A stretch of 64,000 nt of DNA, taken from NCBI GenBank assembly GCA_030429235.1, contig JAUIDB010000025.1:1-64000 (forward strand). Reading direction: 5' to 3'. Position 1 is the stretch's first letter. Each line of letters opens with the position of its first letter. The notes under the pieces were generated by a model that made no database searches, was not told the origin of the DNA, and saw nothing but the letters and a program-made list of their open reading frames with translations. Of the stretch, positions 17,443 through 26,621 are shown piece after piece. The stretch comes from Thermoanaerobaculia bacterium (GTDB lineage: Bacteria > Acidobacteriota > Thermoanaerobaculia > Multivoradales > JAIOJS01). The translations under genes were made by a program, and so were the position numbers.

Positions 17443-18732
17443 CTACCAGTCGAGAGTCAACTCGAGAGTGGCTTGTCGACCTCCGGTCGCGATCGTGTCA
17501 CCCGGTTGGTTCCAGGAGGGGCGTTCCGAATCGACATCCAGCCACTCGAGTCGAAGGTTCAGGTGCCCGAGCTGGACTCCGGCGGCGAGGGTCCAGGCGT
17601 GCCCATCCTGATCAGCCGGCTCGGTACCGGGGTAGTGGGCGCGATCGGTGTTCTCGAAGGCCTCGTAGCGGAGCGTGGTCTGCCACCGACCAACCTCCCG
17701 GTTGGCGAGCAGGTACCAGGTAGAGAAGTCGATGTCGACCCGAGGCTGCGGTCCCGGCTGCATCGCCGTGCTGCCCCACATCCACTCGGCGGCGAGCAGA
17801 CCAGAGCGCCCGATCGGTACCTCGCTCCCGACGATGGCGAACTGGCTGTCCCAGGCGTACTCGCCGTGGTGTAGATCACGATCGCCACGGGTATCGACCC
17901 AGGTCGCCTGCGCACTGGAGCCTCCAGGCGCAGTGGCTCCGGCCCAGGCGGCCCAGCCGAGTCGGCCGTCGAGATCCCGTCCGAAGGGCTTGGTGCCATC
18001 GCTGCGCTGAGGTGCGAAGAGGCCATCCTCGCCGAGGGAGGGCAGGGCGGGGAGCGGAACGACTTCGTCCCAGAGAGTGAGCCGATCTCCGGGGCCCCAG
18101 CCGCGCCAGGCGATCAGGGCGCCCGCGGAATCGGTGCCGCCGAAGAGGGCGGTGCCGAAGCGCGATGACCAGCCGTGGCGGTGTTGGTTGCGGTACTCGA
18201 CCTGCAGTCCACTCGGTCGGAACTCCTCTCCGATCCAGTTGGTGAGAGCGGAAGAACTGACGGCGTAGGGCGACCTCCAGAGAGGAGCGACGTTCTCGAA
18301 GGTCGTGGGAAGAAACGCGGTACCGAGCCGGAGCCGCAGGTGATGCGAGGGGGCGCCCGACCTCTCCTCCAGGTCGAGGAGGTCGAGTTGCAGGAACGCC
18401 TCGACGATGCCGGCCGTTGCGTCGCGGCGGCCTTGGGCGGAGCTACCCAGCAGGTGCAGGTGGGTGGCGAAGCGATCGCCGATGTCCCACTCGATCGAAG
18501 TCGCGATCGATCCCCGAAGGGAGTCCGAGGGTTGCCCGTCTTCTCCCTCGGCTAGGACGCCGAAGCCACCCTCCAGCCACGAATCAGAGTCCCGGATCGA
18601 CAGCCACTGTCCTTCGATCGCTCCGACCCAGGTGACGTCGCTGGCGTGGGTCGGACAGGCCAGCAGAGTCAGGAGGCTCAGCGGCAGGAGTACGCGACGG
18701 TAGAGGAGGGGCATCGAAGAGAGAGGGTACAT
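17443..18732 (-). CDS. Outer-membrane beta-barrel protein, porin-like
   Basis: A 429-residue exported protein. An N-terminal signal peptide (LLPLSLLTLLACPTHA) is followed by alternating hydrophobic and polar strands rich in Trp, Tyr and Gly, and the chain ends in an aromatic residue within a typical barrel-insertion signal (ATLELTLDW). These are the marks of an outer-membrane barrel of the porin type. ATG 18732 or the internal ATG 18714 could be the start. It is transcribed in the same direction as tetR but separated by about 200 bases, so membership in that operon is unlikely. Ligand and exact family are not recognisable. Confidence 0.68.
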   Translation of the reverse strand: MYPLSSMPLLYRRVLLPLSLLTLLACPTHASDVTWVGAIEGQWLSIRDSDSWLEGGFGVLAEGEDGQPSDSLRGSIATSIEWDIGDRFATHLHLLGSSAQGRRDATAGIVEAFLQLDLLDLEERSGAPSHHLRLRLGTAFLPTTFENVAPLWRSPYAVSSSALTNWIGEEFRPSGLQVEYRNQHRHGWSSRFGTALFGGTDSAGALIAWRGWGPGDRLTLWDEVVPLPALPSLGEDGLFAPQRSDGTKPFGRDLDGRLGWAAWAGATAPGGSSAQATWVDTRGDRDLHHGEYAWDSQFAIVGSEVPIGRSGLLAAEWMWGSTAMQPGPQPRVDIDFSTWYLLANREVGRWQTTLRYEAFENTDRAHYPGTEPADQDGHAWTLAAGVQLGHLNLRLEWLDVDSERPSWNQPGDTIATGGRQATLELTLDW

Positions 18733-18793
18733 ACGCCGGTCTACGAGCGCACGAGCCGTTTGGATTGAGAGATCACTCGCGGGATCTTAGACC

Positions 18794-19420
18794 GTGGCCC
18801 GTGATGAGGTAGAGGAGGGGATCGGCGGCCCCGAAGGTGGCAGCCAGCAGGAGGTAGGGCGCTACCGGACCCTGGAGATCCACGAAGTCGCCGTCAACCA
18901 ACCGCTGGTCGCCGACCTCTTCGAGCTGCCGCCTCCCCCCGGCTGGAGACCTTTGCCGACCTGGGAGGCGAATGGGAGGTCACCTTCGAGCATCGCAACC
19001 GGCCCGAAGTTCCGTTCGAGACGGCCACGGTGCGGTAGACGATCGAGCCGATGCTTCGGGGGGTCCAGATGCAGGAAGGCCTCACGGAGCCGAGCGGCCT
19101 GTCGGTCGTCTACTCGATCTCCTACGACCGCTTCCAGGAGCTGTATCGCTACACCACCATGAACGACTACAGCAACCAGCTCGACGTCTCGCAGGGTGCC
19201 TTCGAGCAAAACGGAAAGCTGGTGCTCGACAACCTCGCCACCGGCACCGCGCGTTCGGTCGGCAAACAGACGACGAACTTCCGGCACACCTTCGTCCCCG
19301 AAGTGGAAGGTGGGGAGTCTGCCTGGGAGGTCCAGGCCTCGCGCGATGGTGGCGAGAACTGGCTCCTGTTGGAGCGTCGGACGTACCGACGGGTTCCGGC
19401 GACGAACGAATACCGAAGAG
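18794..19420 (+). pseudogene. Decayed gene remnant: frameshift plus in-frame stop
   Basis: Two coding fragments in different frames can be read. The first (18794 to about 18940) ends in IHEVAVNQPLVADLFELPPP, a conserved-looking tail; the frame then changes in a C-rich run. In the second frame ETFADLGGEWEVTFEHRN continues to an in-frame TAG (19034-19036) and then through MLRGVQMQEGLTEPSGL, YSISYDRFQELYRYTTMNDY and WEVQASRDGGENWLLLERR. The second fragment resembles DUF1579-type lipocalin-like proteins, but this is a weak match by eye. No proper stop occurs before the convergent gene begins. The region is best read as a degraded gene; a sequencing error is possible but would have to explain two separate defects. 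Confidence 0.6.
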
Positions 19421-19497
19421 CCAGGGTCTCGACCAGGTCGCGGCGAGGGTTCGTCGTGGCCAGGTCCTGGGCGTTTCGACCCCGAGCCGCAGGGGCG

Positions 19498-20571
19498 CTA
19501 CGGGAGCTGCAGGAAGAGCACCCGAATCAACCAGTGGCTGGGGCGCCACGCCATGCCGCCCCGTGGCCCCTGATCGAAGGGGAGCGGCTCGAACTCGGAT
19601 TCGTCGTACCACGCACCCAACTCGTAGCCGTCGATCAGGACCTCCTCCATCGATTGCAGGTCGACCAGGTCCCGACTCGCCAGGTGGACGTCGCGCGAGA
19701 CGATGCCCGGGTCGGCGAGGCCCAGCGAAGCGATCAGTCGGTTCGCGGGTAGGGGTTCGCCTCGAACATCGACGCGGATCGAGTTCGGGCGCAGCGCCTC
19801 GGTGGGGCAGATGCGAACTCTCCATCGGGGTGACTCGCTACTGGCGCAGCGGCCGTTGCCCTCCGGCTCGAAGTCCCCGAAGGTTCCGGCCAGCCGTTCG
19901 CGATCGATTCGGCCGGCGAGCAGGGCGATGAGTTCGTTCTCGGCCGCTTCGGCCTCGGCTCCGGTTCGCTCGGGCACCGCCCATTCGGGTTCCTGGCGGA
20001 ACCAACTGAGTTCGAAGGCCGTCTCCGCACCCTGTTTCAAGAAGAACTTGCCGTAGCGCAGGGTGGGCCGAAGCTGGTGGGTGAGGACTTCGGGAGGTCC
20101 GAGTGCGCGCTCGAGGTTGGCCTTGGCTTCGGACCAGCCCTGGCGAAACTCGACCGTCCAGTGGCGGAGGCGAAGGTCCCGCTGGGTCTCGGGATCCTCG
20201 TGGAAGTGATCGACCAGGAACGCGACGCTGAGTCGAGCGATCGGACCTTCCTCGCGGCTCCTTTCGAGCCCGTACCAGGCCTCGCTGGAATCGCTGCGGT
20301 CGCGCTCGAGGGGGCCGACGATCTGTTCGAAGGCCACGAGTCGGTCGGGTTCGGTCGCGACCAGCCGATCGAGCAGGGGAGCAGACTCGTCACCGGGGGC
20401 GGCGGCGGCCAGGAGGAGTCCGGTGGCCGCGACGAGGCGGCGGGTGAACCTCCGCCACCCTCCGAGTCGAAGCCGGGAGGGCTGGGGGTTCCCGAAGTGG
20501 GAGAACTCCGATCGCGACCCACTCTTCGAGCCCGACCTGGGAGAAGCGGTCGCGGCGGCGAGGTTTGGCAT
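19498..20571 (-). CDS. Hypothetical exported protein
   Basis: A 357-residue protein that I do not recognise. After an arginine-rich leader of about 40 residues comes a hydrophobic segment (LVAATGLLLAAAAPG) that could serve as a signal peptide; the rest is soluble and acidic, with no clear repeat or catalytic motif. The start ATG is preceded by a -10-like TACGAT at 6 bases and no ribosome-binding site, suggesting a leaderless transcript. It is divergent from the TonB receptor, with only 82 bases between the two starts. Function unknown. Confidence 0.62.
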   Translation of the reverse strand: MPNLAAATASPRSGSKSGSRSEFSHFGNPQPSRLRLGGWRRFTRRLVAATGLLLAAAAPGDESAPLLDRLVATEPDRLVAFEQIVGPLERDRSDSSEAWYGLERSREEGPIARLSVAFLVDHFHEDPETQRDLRLRHWTVEFRQGWSEAKANLERALGPPEVLTHQLRPTLRYGKFFLKQGAETAFELSWFRQEPEWAVPERTGAEAEAAENELIALLAGRIDRERLAGTFGDFEPEGNGRCASSESPRWRVRICPTEALRPNSIRVDVRGEPLPANRLIASLGLADPGIVSRDVHLASRDLVDLQSMEEVLIDGYELGAWYDESEFEPLPFDQGPRGGMAWRPSHWLIRVLFLQLP

Positions 20572-20583
20572 TGCGAGATCGTA
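20572..20583 (-). promoter_or_regulatory. Possible leaderless promoter -10 (TACGAT)
   Basis: TACGAT lies exactly 6 bases upstream of the ATG of the leftward gene, the spacing expected when transcription begins at the start codon. No -35 consensus is obvious. Confidence 0.4.
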
Positions 20584-20641
20584 GCACTGGCCGGTGGGCC
20601 CCAGGGTCAGGCATGGCTGCGAGTGCGGAGTCGGCTTGGAC

Positions 20642-20653
20642 TAGAATATCGTC
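20642..20653 (+). promoter_or_regulatory. Possible leaderless promoter -10 (TAGAAT)
   Basis: TAGAAT lies exactly 6 bases upstream of the TonB receptor ATG and no Shine-Dalgarno sequence is present. It mirrors the element of the divergent gene. Confidence 0.45.
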
Positions 20654-22843
20654 ATGCTCTCAGCTTGGGTGAAGCCCCGGTCACCCCTCTCGGGATGGCG
20701 GCGAACCGTCGAAGCTCTGCTCGTCTCTTGCCTCCTGGCCGGTGCCGGGGCGGCGGTGGCCGTTCCGCCGAGCCTGACATCGAGTTCGGACCCAGTCGAG
20801 AGGCCTCTGTCGGCGCTCTCGCTCGAGGAGTTGCTCAAGGTCAAGGTGCGCGTCGGCACCGGAACCCCTCAGACGCTGACCGAGGTCCCGGCAGCGGTCA
20901 GCATCATCACCAAGGAAGAGATCGCCCGGACGGGAGCGACCTTCCTCGAGGATCTACTCGAGTCGGTACCCGGGCTCCATCTGCACCCGGTCGTAGGGCG
21001 CTCGCTCGATTCGGCCTATTCGATCCGAGGACTCAACACGTCGGGGGTGCAGGTCCTGGTCTTGATCGACGGGACACCGATCCCCCAGCTACTGGTCGGG
21101 GGCCCACCCATCGGCTTCAAGCTGCCGGTGACCAGCATCGAGAGGGTCGAGGTGGTCCGGGGACCCGGATCGGCGGTGTTCGGAGCGGACGCTCTGGCGG
21201 GGGTCGTCAATGTCGTCACCAAGCAGGGGGAAGAACCGGGTTCGCGGGCGGGCCTCGGATTCGGATCGTTCGGCAAGCGTCGTGCCTGGGCGGAGCACGC
21301 CGCCACTCGGGGGGACTGGAAGTTCTACGTCGCGGCCGATTGGCTGCGGTCTGACGGCGACGAGGACCGCATCGTGGCCCAAGACCTCCAGACCGCCATC
21401 GATACGGTGCTGGGGACCTCGGCCTCGAAGGCTCCCGGTCCGCTGGCGACCGACTACGAACTCGCTGATCTACACCTCTCTCTGACCAATTCGCGGTGGG
21501 GGTTTCGGCTGTGGGGCCAGGATCAGACGCTGGGCAACGGGATCGGTGGCTCTCCGGCCCTGGATCCAGTGGGAGACTTCGACAGCGAGAGTCTCCTCGT
21601 CGAGCTGAACCATCGCCACGAGACGACCAACGGCTGGCGCTTCCAGGAGACTCTGCACAGCTTCTACCTCGACGGGGGCGGTCGCTACGTATTGAATCCC
21701 CCCGGAGCCGTCCTGCCGCTGGGTCGGGACGGCAATCCAGACTTCGCGAACCCGGTCGGTGCGGCCCTCTTTACCGAGGGGCTGCTCGGCAATCCCGGCG
21801 TTCGGCAGCGATCGACGGGACTCGACCTGACCGCTACCTACGATCTGCATCCCGACCGTCGTTGGCGCTTCAACGGCGGCGCGGTGCGGGAGAGTGTCGA
21901 TACTCGGGAGACCAAGAACTTCGGGCCCGGGGTCTTGGATCCGTCGCAGACCGTCGTCGACGGGACCCTGACCGACGTTTCGGGCACGCCCTTCGTCTTC
22001 CTGCAGGATCGCAGCCGGACTCGTTGGTACCTCGCCCTGCAGGATCAATGGAGGTTTCATCCGAAGTGGGAGCTGACGACGGGCATCCGGTACGACCACT
22101 ACTCCGACTTCGGCGACACCTTCAATCCGCGGCTCGCCCTGGTCTGGACGACCCGGCCGGATCTGGTGGTGAAGTTGCTCTATGGTAGTGCATTCCACGG
22201 CCCCGGGTTTGGTCAGCAGTTTGGGATCAACAGCCCCCTGCTCGGTAACCCAGACCTCAAACCGGAGATGGTCGACATCGTCGAGGCCGTGGTCGACTAC
22301 CGTACGAGCGATTCGGTCCGTTGGGTTCTGAGTCTCTTCTCGTACGAGGCACGAGACTTGATCGAGCTGGTACCGGAAGGACCCAACGTGTCGCGCACTC
22401 GGAACGTGCGCGATCAGGACGGCGTGGGCGGCGAGATCGAGGTGCAATGGGACGTCTCCGAGCGCCTCGAAGTTCGCTCGAACGTCGCCTGGGTGGATGC
22501 TTCGCGGTCGGGCGACGCAGGCGACACGGTTCCAGAGGTGGCGGACTTCCAGGCCTTCTTCGAGGTCGACTGGCAGCTGAACCCCGATTGGAACACGGGG
22601 GTGCGGAGCTACTGGATCTCCGAGCGGAAGCGGGAGGGGGGCGACGCTCGTCCTCCTACGGCGGGGTACACCCTCGTCGATGCGGTGCTGCAGACGACCG
22701 CCGTTCTGCCGGGACTGGATTTGACCCTGGCGGTGCGCAACCTCACCGACGAACTGGCCCGCGAGCCCGCCGGGACCCAGATCCCGCAGGACATTCCGCT
22801 GCCTGGCCGATCGTTCGAGGTCAGCCTCTCCTACAGCCTCTGA
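20654..22843 (+). CDS. TonB-dependent outer-membrane receptor
   Basis: A 729-residue outer-membrane receptor with signal peptide (VEALLVSCLLAGAGAAVAV), an N-terminal plug domain (TEVPAAVSIITKEEIARTGA, SIRGLNTSGVQVLVLIDGTP, ERVEVVRGPGSAVFGADALA, GVVNVVTK) and a C-terminal 22-strand-type barrel, ending in SFEVSLSYSL. These receptors import siderophores, cobalamin or other large nutrients with energy from TonB-ExbBD, none of which is encoded here. The plug resembles the BtuB/colicin I receptor group. The ligand cannot be read from the sequence, and no iron-uptake genes surround it. Confidence 0.92.
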   Translation: MLSAWVKPRSPLSGWRRTVEALLVSCLLAGAGAAVAVPPSLTSSSDPVERPLSALSLEELLKVKVRVGTGTPQTLTEVPAAVSIITKEEIARTGATFLEDLLESVPGLHLHPVVGRSLDSAYSIRGLNTSGVQVLVLIDGTPIPQLLVGGPPIGFKLPVTSIERVEVVRGPGSAVFGADALAGVVNVVTKQGEEPGSRAGLGFGSFGKRRAWAEHAATRGDWKFYVAADWLRSDGDEDRIVAQDLQTAIDTVLGTSASKAPGPLATDYELADLHLSLTNSRWGFRLWGQDQTLGNGIGGSPALDPVGDFDSESLLVELNHRHETTNGWRFQETLHSFYLDGGGRYVLNPPGAVLPLGRDGNPDFANPVGAALFTEGLLGNPGVRQRSTGLDLTATYDLHPDRRWRFNGGAVRESVDTRETKNFGPGVLDPSQTVVDGTLTDVSGTPFVFLQDRSRTRWYLALQDQWRFHPKWELTTGIRYDHYSDFGDTFNPRLALVWTTRPDLVVKLLYGSAFHGPGFGQQFGINSPLLGNPDLKPEMVDIVEAVVDYRTSDSVRWVLSLFSYEARDLIELVPEGPNVSRTRNVRDQDGVGGEIEVQWDVSERLEVRSNVAWVDASRSGDAGDTVPEVADFQAFFEVDWQLNPDWNTGVRSYWISERKREGGDARPPTAGYTLVDAVLQTTAVLPGLDLTLAVRNLTDELAREPAGTQIPQDIPLPGRSFEVSLSYSL

Positions 22844-23172
22844 CCTCGCTCGCCAGGTAACCGAGGCGGCAGGAATCCCATCGCCCTCGGTGTAGTTCCA
22901 GCTCGATTCCAGGCGCAGAGACGGTACGCGGCCTCGACACTCCGGATCGCTTGCCCACCAGGCTTCGGGGCACTACCATCGGTACCACCACGACCTAACG
23001 GGGAGGCTCTGAACTCCCAGGCTGGAAGGCAGAGTCGTACGAGATGGGTTCCAGGGGGACGCCTTGCGGGCACGCACACCGGGACACAGACGACCACGAC
23101 CTCGATTGCACCTTCGGGGTGCCAGGCCCCGGCGCTGGAGCAGCGTCGAGGCCAGGCTGCCATGGAGAGACG
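22844..23172. other. Intergenic stretch without recognisable gene
   Basis: These 329 bases between the TonB receptor and the broken kinase contain short ORFs in several frames with no recognisable motif, and no clear terminator hairpin with a T run. A GGAGAG sequence at the right end would serve as the ribosome-binding site of the kinase remnant. Confidence 0.5.
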
Positions 23173-24625
23173 ATGCGGCCTGAAGGCTGGTACCGTCGGG
23201 CGTTCGATCTCTTCGAGCGGGCTCGTTGGCTCGACGCGTCCGAGTGGAACGCGTTTCTGCGAGCCGAGTGCGGAGACGACGAGGAACTCCGGCGCGAAGT
23301 CTCTCGACGCCTCGCTGCCGGTGACCTCGATGCCACCGAGGTAGCCGTCACCCGCTCCCGAACCGACGCTGCGCGAGCAGATCCCATCACGCGCCGGGTC
23401 GGGACGGATCTCGGAGCCTACCGATTGGACGAGGTTCTGGGGTTCGGGGGAATGGGCGTGGTCTATGCCGCTTTGCGGTGGTGCTCACCGGTTGGGCGGT
23501 ACTCGAGCGCCAGCGCGCGACGCGCGACGCCGAGCTCGCGCGGGGACTGAAGCAGGTGGTGCGCGACATCGAGTGGCGTATGTGCGTCGAGCAGATGGCA
23601 CCGCTCCATCCGATCGCAGATGCGATGCGCGACGTCACCGAGCAGTTGGACAAGCTGGCAGGATTGATCCAGACGCTGGGTCCCCGAGCCGCCGGCCCCG
23701 GTCACTTCGCCATGGGGCGCGGGTTGCTCGCGACCGATCAACTCGAAGCCGCCATCGAGAGTCTCGAGTCGGCCCGACAGACGGGGTACGAGAGTCCTCG
23801 CCTACTCGCGACGCTGGGACTTGCCTACGGCCAGATGTACGTACGGCAGCGGGCGGCGCGAGAGATCGCGCCGAGCATCTGGAGGCCGTCTACGGTTCCT
23901 GTCGCGTGGGCGAGATCGCCATGAACATGGTGGTCAACTCCGAGATCGAGGGGGCCGACGGTTTCTGGCAGCGGGGTCGCGAGAGCTGTCGGGCCGCTTT
24001 GGTCATCGCTCCCGACTCGATCCCGGCGGTCAGCTCGCTGGCCCGCCTGACGCAGGACTGGGCGTACTGGACGGCGCGTGGCGGCGGGGATCCCGAGCCG
24101 CTCTTTGCCAGTTCGCTGCAGTTGAGTGAACGTCTGCTGGAACTGGACGGTGGCGCGCGAGGGTTGGCGGCTCTGGCTTGGCACCACACGAACTACGCTG
24201 TATGGAAGTACCGAAGTGGTCAGGCGTTCCGTCCCGACCTGGAGCGCAGCGTCGAGCTCTTGCGACAGGCCGACGCCCTGGCTCCAGGCGAGGGCTCGGT
24301 GCGCAATAGCCTGGTGCAGACGTTGGCGTTTCGCGCGACCCGCGACCTGGAGGACGGTTTCGACGCTTCCGAAACGACCTTCGAGGGGCTGGAGCTGGCC
24401 CGGCTCGAGTTCGCAGACGGGGTTTCGATCCAATCGCTGAACAACCTGGCCACGCTGACAGTTCTCTATTCCCGGTCCCAGGAGCGCCAGGGGATCGATA
24501 CCCGAGATCTGCTCACCGAGGTCCTGGGCCATGCCGAGTCCATGGCGGCGGAAGGGCACGACGTGGAGAGAGCGCTCGGGCGTTTGCGCGATCGGCTCGG
24601 AGAGGTCGCTGTCGGCAGCGAGTGA
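23173..24625 (+). pseudogene. Broken Ser/Thr kinase-TPR receptor gene in three frames
   Basis: The left fragment (from ATG 23173) has the acidobacterial kinase preamble (ERARWLDASEWNAFLRAECG) and the glycine loop GFGGMGVVYA. It then jumps at about 23465-23475, with loss of nearly the whole kinase domain, to another frame reading AVVLTGWAVLERQRATRDAE, which is normally just after the transmembrane helix, and TPR-like sequence up to about 23860. A second break leads into a third frame from EHLEAVYGSCRVGEIAMN to the stop at 24625, again TPR-like. No catalytic loop, DFG or complete transmembrane segment survives. Internal deletions plus frameshifts explain this better than single-base errors. The encoded receptor cannot be active as a kinase. 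Confidence 0.8.
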
Positions 24626-24645
24626 GCGTCGGAAACTCAGCCTAG

Positions 24646-25722
24646 CTAGCGAACGACTTCGAACGGAAGCTCGGACTTGATGGTGCCATTGACCAGCAGG
24701 ACCAGGCGGTGCAGACCAGGGTAGTGGGTTCGCGTCGTGAGGTCCACGAAGGAGTGTCGACGCCGGACCTCCTCGTTCCCCGGCTCGCAGGTTCTCTCGA
24801 AGATCTGAAATACCTTGCGCGAGGTTTGACCCCGTCGCTTGACGAAGTCGATGGCGTACTCGACTCGGAGCTTGGCCCGGGACTCGACCCGCAAGGAAAA
24901 CCCGAACTCGATCTTCGCGCCGATGGGCACGGGGGACCCGTGGAGGGTCAGGTCTTCCACCGAGACGTCGTGGGGATCCTCGAAGCCGAACAGCCGGAGC
25001 GCCTCGGTGCGGCCCTGTTTGAGGAGGCTGCGGCAGGCGTGCTTGATGACCCAGTCGGTGGCCTCGCTCTCGCCGGACCATTCGCCACAGAGGTCGAGGA
25101 CCAGATCGGGATGGTCCTTGGCGATGTCGTTCAGGTTGTTGGCCACACTGCGTCGCACGTAGAGTTCTGGGTCGTCGCGTAGTTGGCGCAGAATCGGCAG
25201 GATGGGGGTCGGGTCGGCCTTGAAGTCGGGCAGGGCCGTGGCCCACGGGAGTCGGGGTCGACACCCTTCCGAGGCCAGCCTTCTCACGTGGTAGTTGGAG
25301 TCGCCGGCCCATTCCACCATCTGGGCCATCATGCGATCAGGGTCTCGTTGGATGAAGGGCCGCACTGCGAATTCGCTACTGGAGTAGCGCGTCAGTTGAG
25401 CGAGGGCCGGTAGAGAGAGCTCCCAGTGTTCGAGACCGTAGAGTTCGACGAAGGCGGGGAAGAACATCCCTTCGAAGCTACCGAACGGGGGGGCTGCGCG
25501 CAGAACGATCTCGAGAGCCTGGCCGTAGTCTTCGGGCAGGGCCTGCCGCAGGGAGGCCGCGAGGTGGTACATGCGGTCCTTGAGCTCGCGGTTCGGCCAC
25601 TCGGCGTCGAAGACGAGAGTCAGGAAGGTTTCCTGGTCGAAGGCCTCGTACTGGGCGCCCACCGCACTGGCGAGCCGCTCGACGTAGGCGGAGTCGTAGG
25701 AGTTCTTCAGGGGTTCGGCCAT
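24646..25722 (-). CDS. AlkC-like DNA alkylation repair protein (HEAT-repeat)
   Basis: A 358-residue all-helical protein with the sequence HVRRLASEGCRPRLPWA and DPELYVRRSVANNLNDIAKD, features of the AlkC/AlkD superfamily of HEAT-like-repeat DNA glycosylases that remove 3-methyladenine-type lesions. The second half (from about residue 255) changes to a beta-rich segment (IEFGFSLRVESRAKLRVEYA), an appended immunoglobulin-like domain seen in some AlkC proteins. It overlaps the upstream HAD gene by 16 bases, so they are translated together. No frameshift. The exact lesion specificity is unknown. Confidence 0.8.
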   Translation of the reverse strand: MAEPLKNSYDSAYVERLASAVGAQYEAFDQETFLTLVFDAEWPNRELKDRMYHLAASLRQALPEDYGQALEIVLRAAPPFGSFEGMFFPAFVELYGLEHWELSLPALAQLTRYSSSEFAVRPFIQRDPDRMMAQMVEWAGDSNYHVRRLASEGCRPRLPWATALPDFKADPTPILPILRQLRDDPELYVRRSVANNLNDIAKDHPDLVLDLCGEWSGESEATDWVIKHACRSLLKQGRTEALRLFGFEDPHDVSVEDLTLHGSPVPIGAKIEFGFSLRVESRAKLRVEYAIDFVKRRGQTSRKVFQIFERTCEPGNEEVRRRHSFVDLTTRTHYPGLHRLVLLVNGTIKSELPFEVVR

Positions 25723-26423
25723 GCGGCCTCCGTCGGTCGTTCCGTTGAGTCGTTAGAGCGAGGGGCAGCACCAGCGAGTTCTGCGAGGGCAGCCCGCCAG
25801 CGCGGATCCTCGTAGTCCTCGATCCAAGGGTCGCAATCCCCGGCCAGACGCGGACCCACCCCGATGAACTTCCAGCCCAAACTGCGAGTGGCTTCGAGGT
25901 CCCACGGGCCGTCGCCGAGATACACGACCGGGCGGCCCCCGACTCCGAGCTGGTGGAGGCATCGCTGCATGATCTCGGTGCGGGAGGGCGAATGGTCCGA
26001 ACTCACCAGGACCTCGACCGGATCCAGTCCGGCCCGGGTCAGCTTCATCCTCGCGGTGGGTGCCCAGCCCCCGGTGGCGATCCCGAACGGAACCCCGGCC
26101 CCTCGCAGCACCTCGATGGTCTCTCGGGCGCCCGGAAGTGGGTCACACCGCGCTACGCTCTTCAGGTGGGCCTCGACCTTGTGGCGGAAGAGTTCACGCA
26201 CGGCGGAGAGGATGGCCGGTTGGAAGGGGATCTCGAGCCTCGACAGGATCTCCGTCAGGAGTCCGCTGTCGGTCACGTGAGTGTAGGTCTCCCAGTTACC
26301 GTCGAAGTCGGAGCGGCCGAGAACCTCGGACACCGCTTCGCGATAGAGCAAGTCGTCGAAAGCGACGCTCTGCACCAGGGTGCCGTCGAGGTCGAAGACG
26401 AGGACGTCGTTCGGTGAAATCAT
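25707..26423 (-). CDS. HAD-superfamily phosphatase
   Basis: A 238-residue haloacid-dehalogenase-like hydrolase. Motif I is VLVFDLDGTLVQS near the N-terminus, motif II falls in GIATGGW, and motif III/IV is YLGDGPWDLEATRSLG. A helical cap of the phosphoglycolate phosphatase type lies between motifs I and II. The substrate is unknown. The ORF track extends it to 27356, but ATG 26423 directly precedes the HAD motif, and the upstream extension is antisense to the ABC ATPase gene. Its stop overlaps the AlkC-like gene start. Confidence 0.86.
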   Translation of the reverse strand: MISPNDVLVFDLDGTLVQSVAFDDLLYREAVSEVLGRSDFDGNWETYTHVTDSGLLTEILSRLEIPFQPAILSAVRELFRHKVEAHLKSVARCDPLPGARETIEVLRGAGVPFGIATGGWAPTARMKLTRAGLDPVEVLVSSDHSPSRTEIMQRCLHQLGVGGRPVVYLGDGPWDLEATRSLGWKFIGVGPRLAGDCDPWIEDYEDPRWRAALAELAGAAPRSNDSTERPTEAAWPNP

Positions 26424-26621
26424 GGGCAATGGCTCGTCGCGATCGATCGGTCTCGCACTGATGGAGCGCGACTGGCTGGGCTGCCGGCTCGGCTCGGCCC
26501 CAGATCCTAACCTGGCGGGAGCGATCGCAGTCGTCGGGCCGGGTCCGACCGACGACGTGTGATAGGTTGCTCTAGCGCGGACGGGGTCGTTTCGTGCGGT
26601 CAACTTTCGCAGCCGAACGTC

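Noticed and set aside
19051-19752. 233-residue ORF as an intact gene
   Set aside because: Its first part is the middle of a broken gene (in-frame TAG just upstream) and its second half is antisense to the exported protein at 19498-20571.
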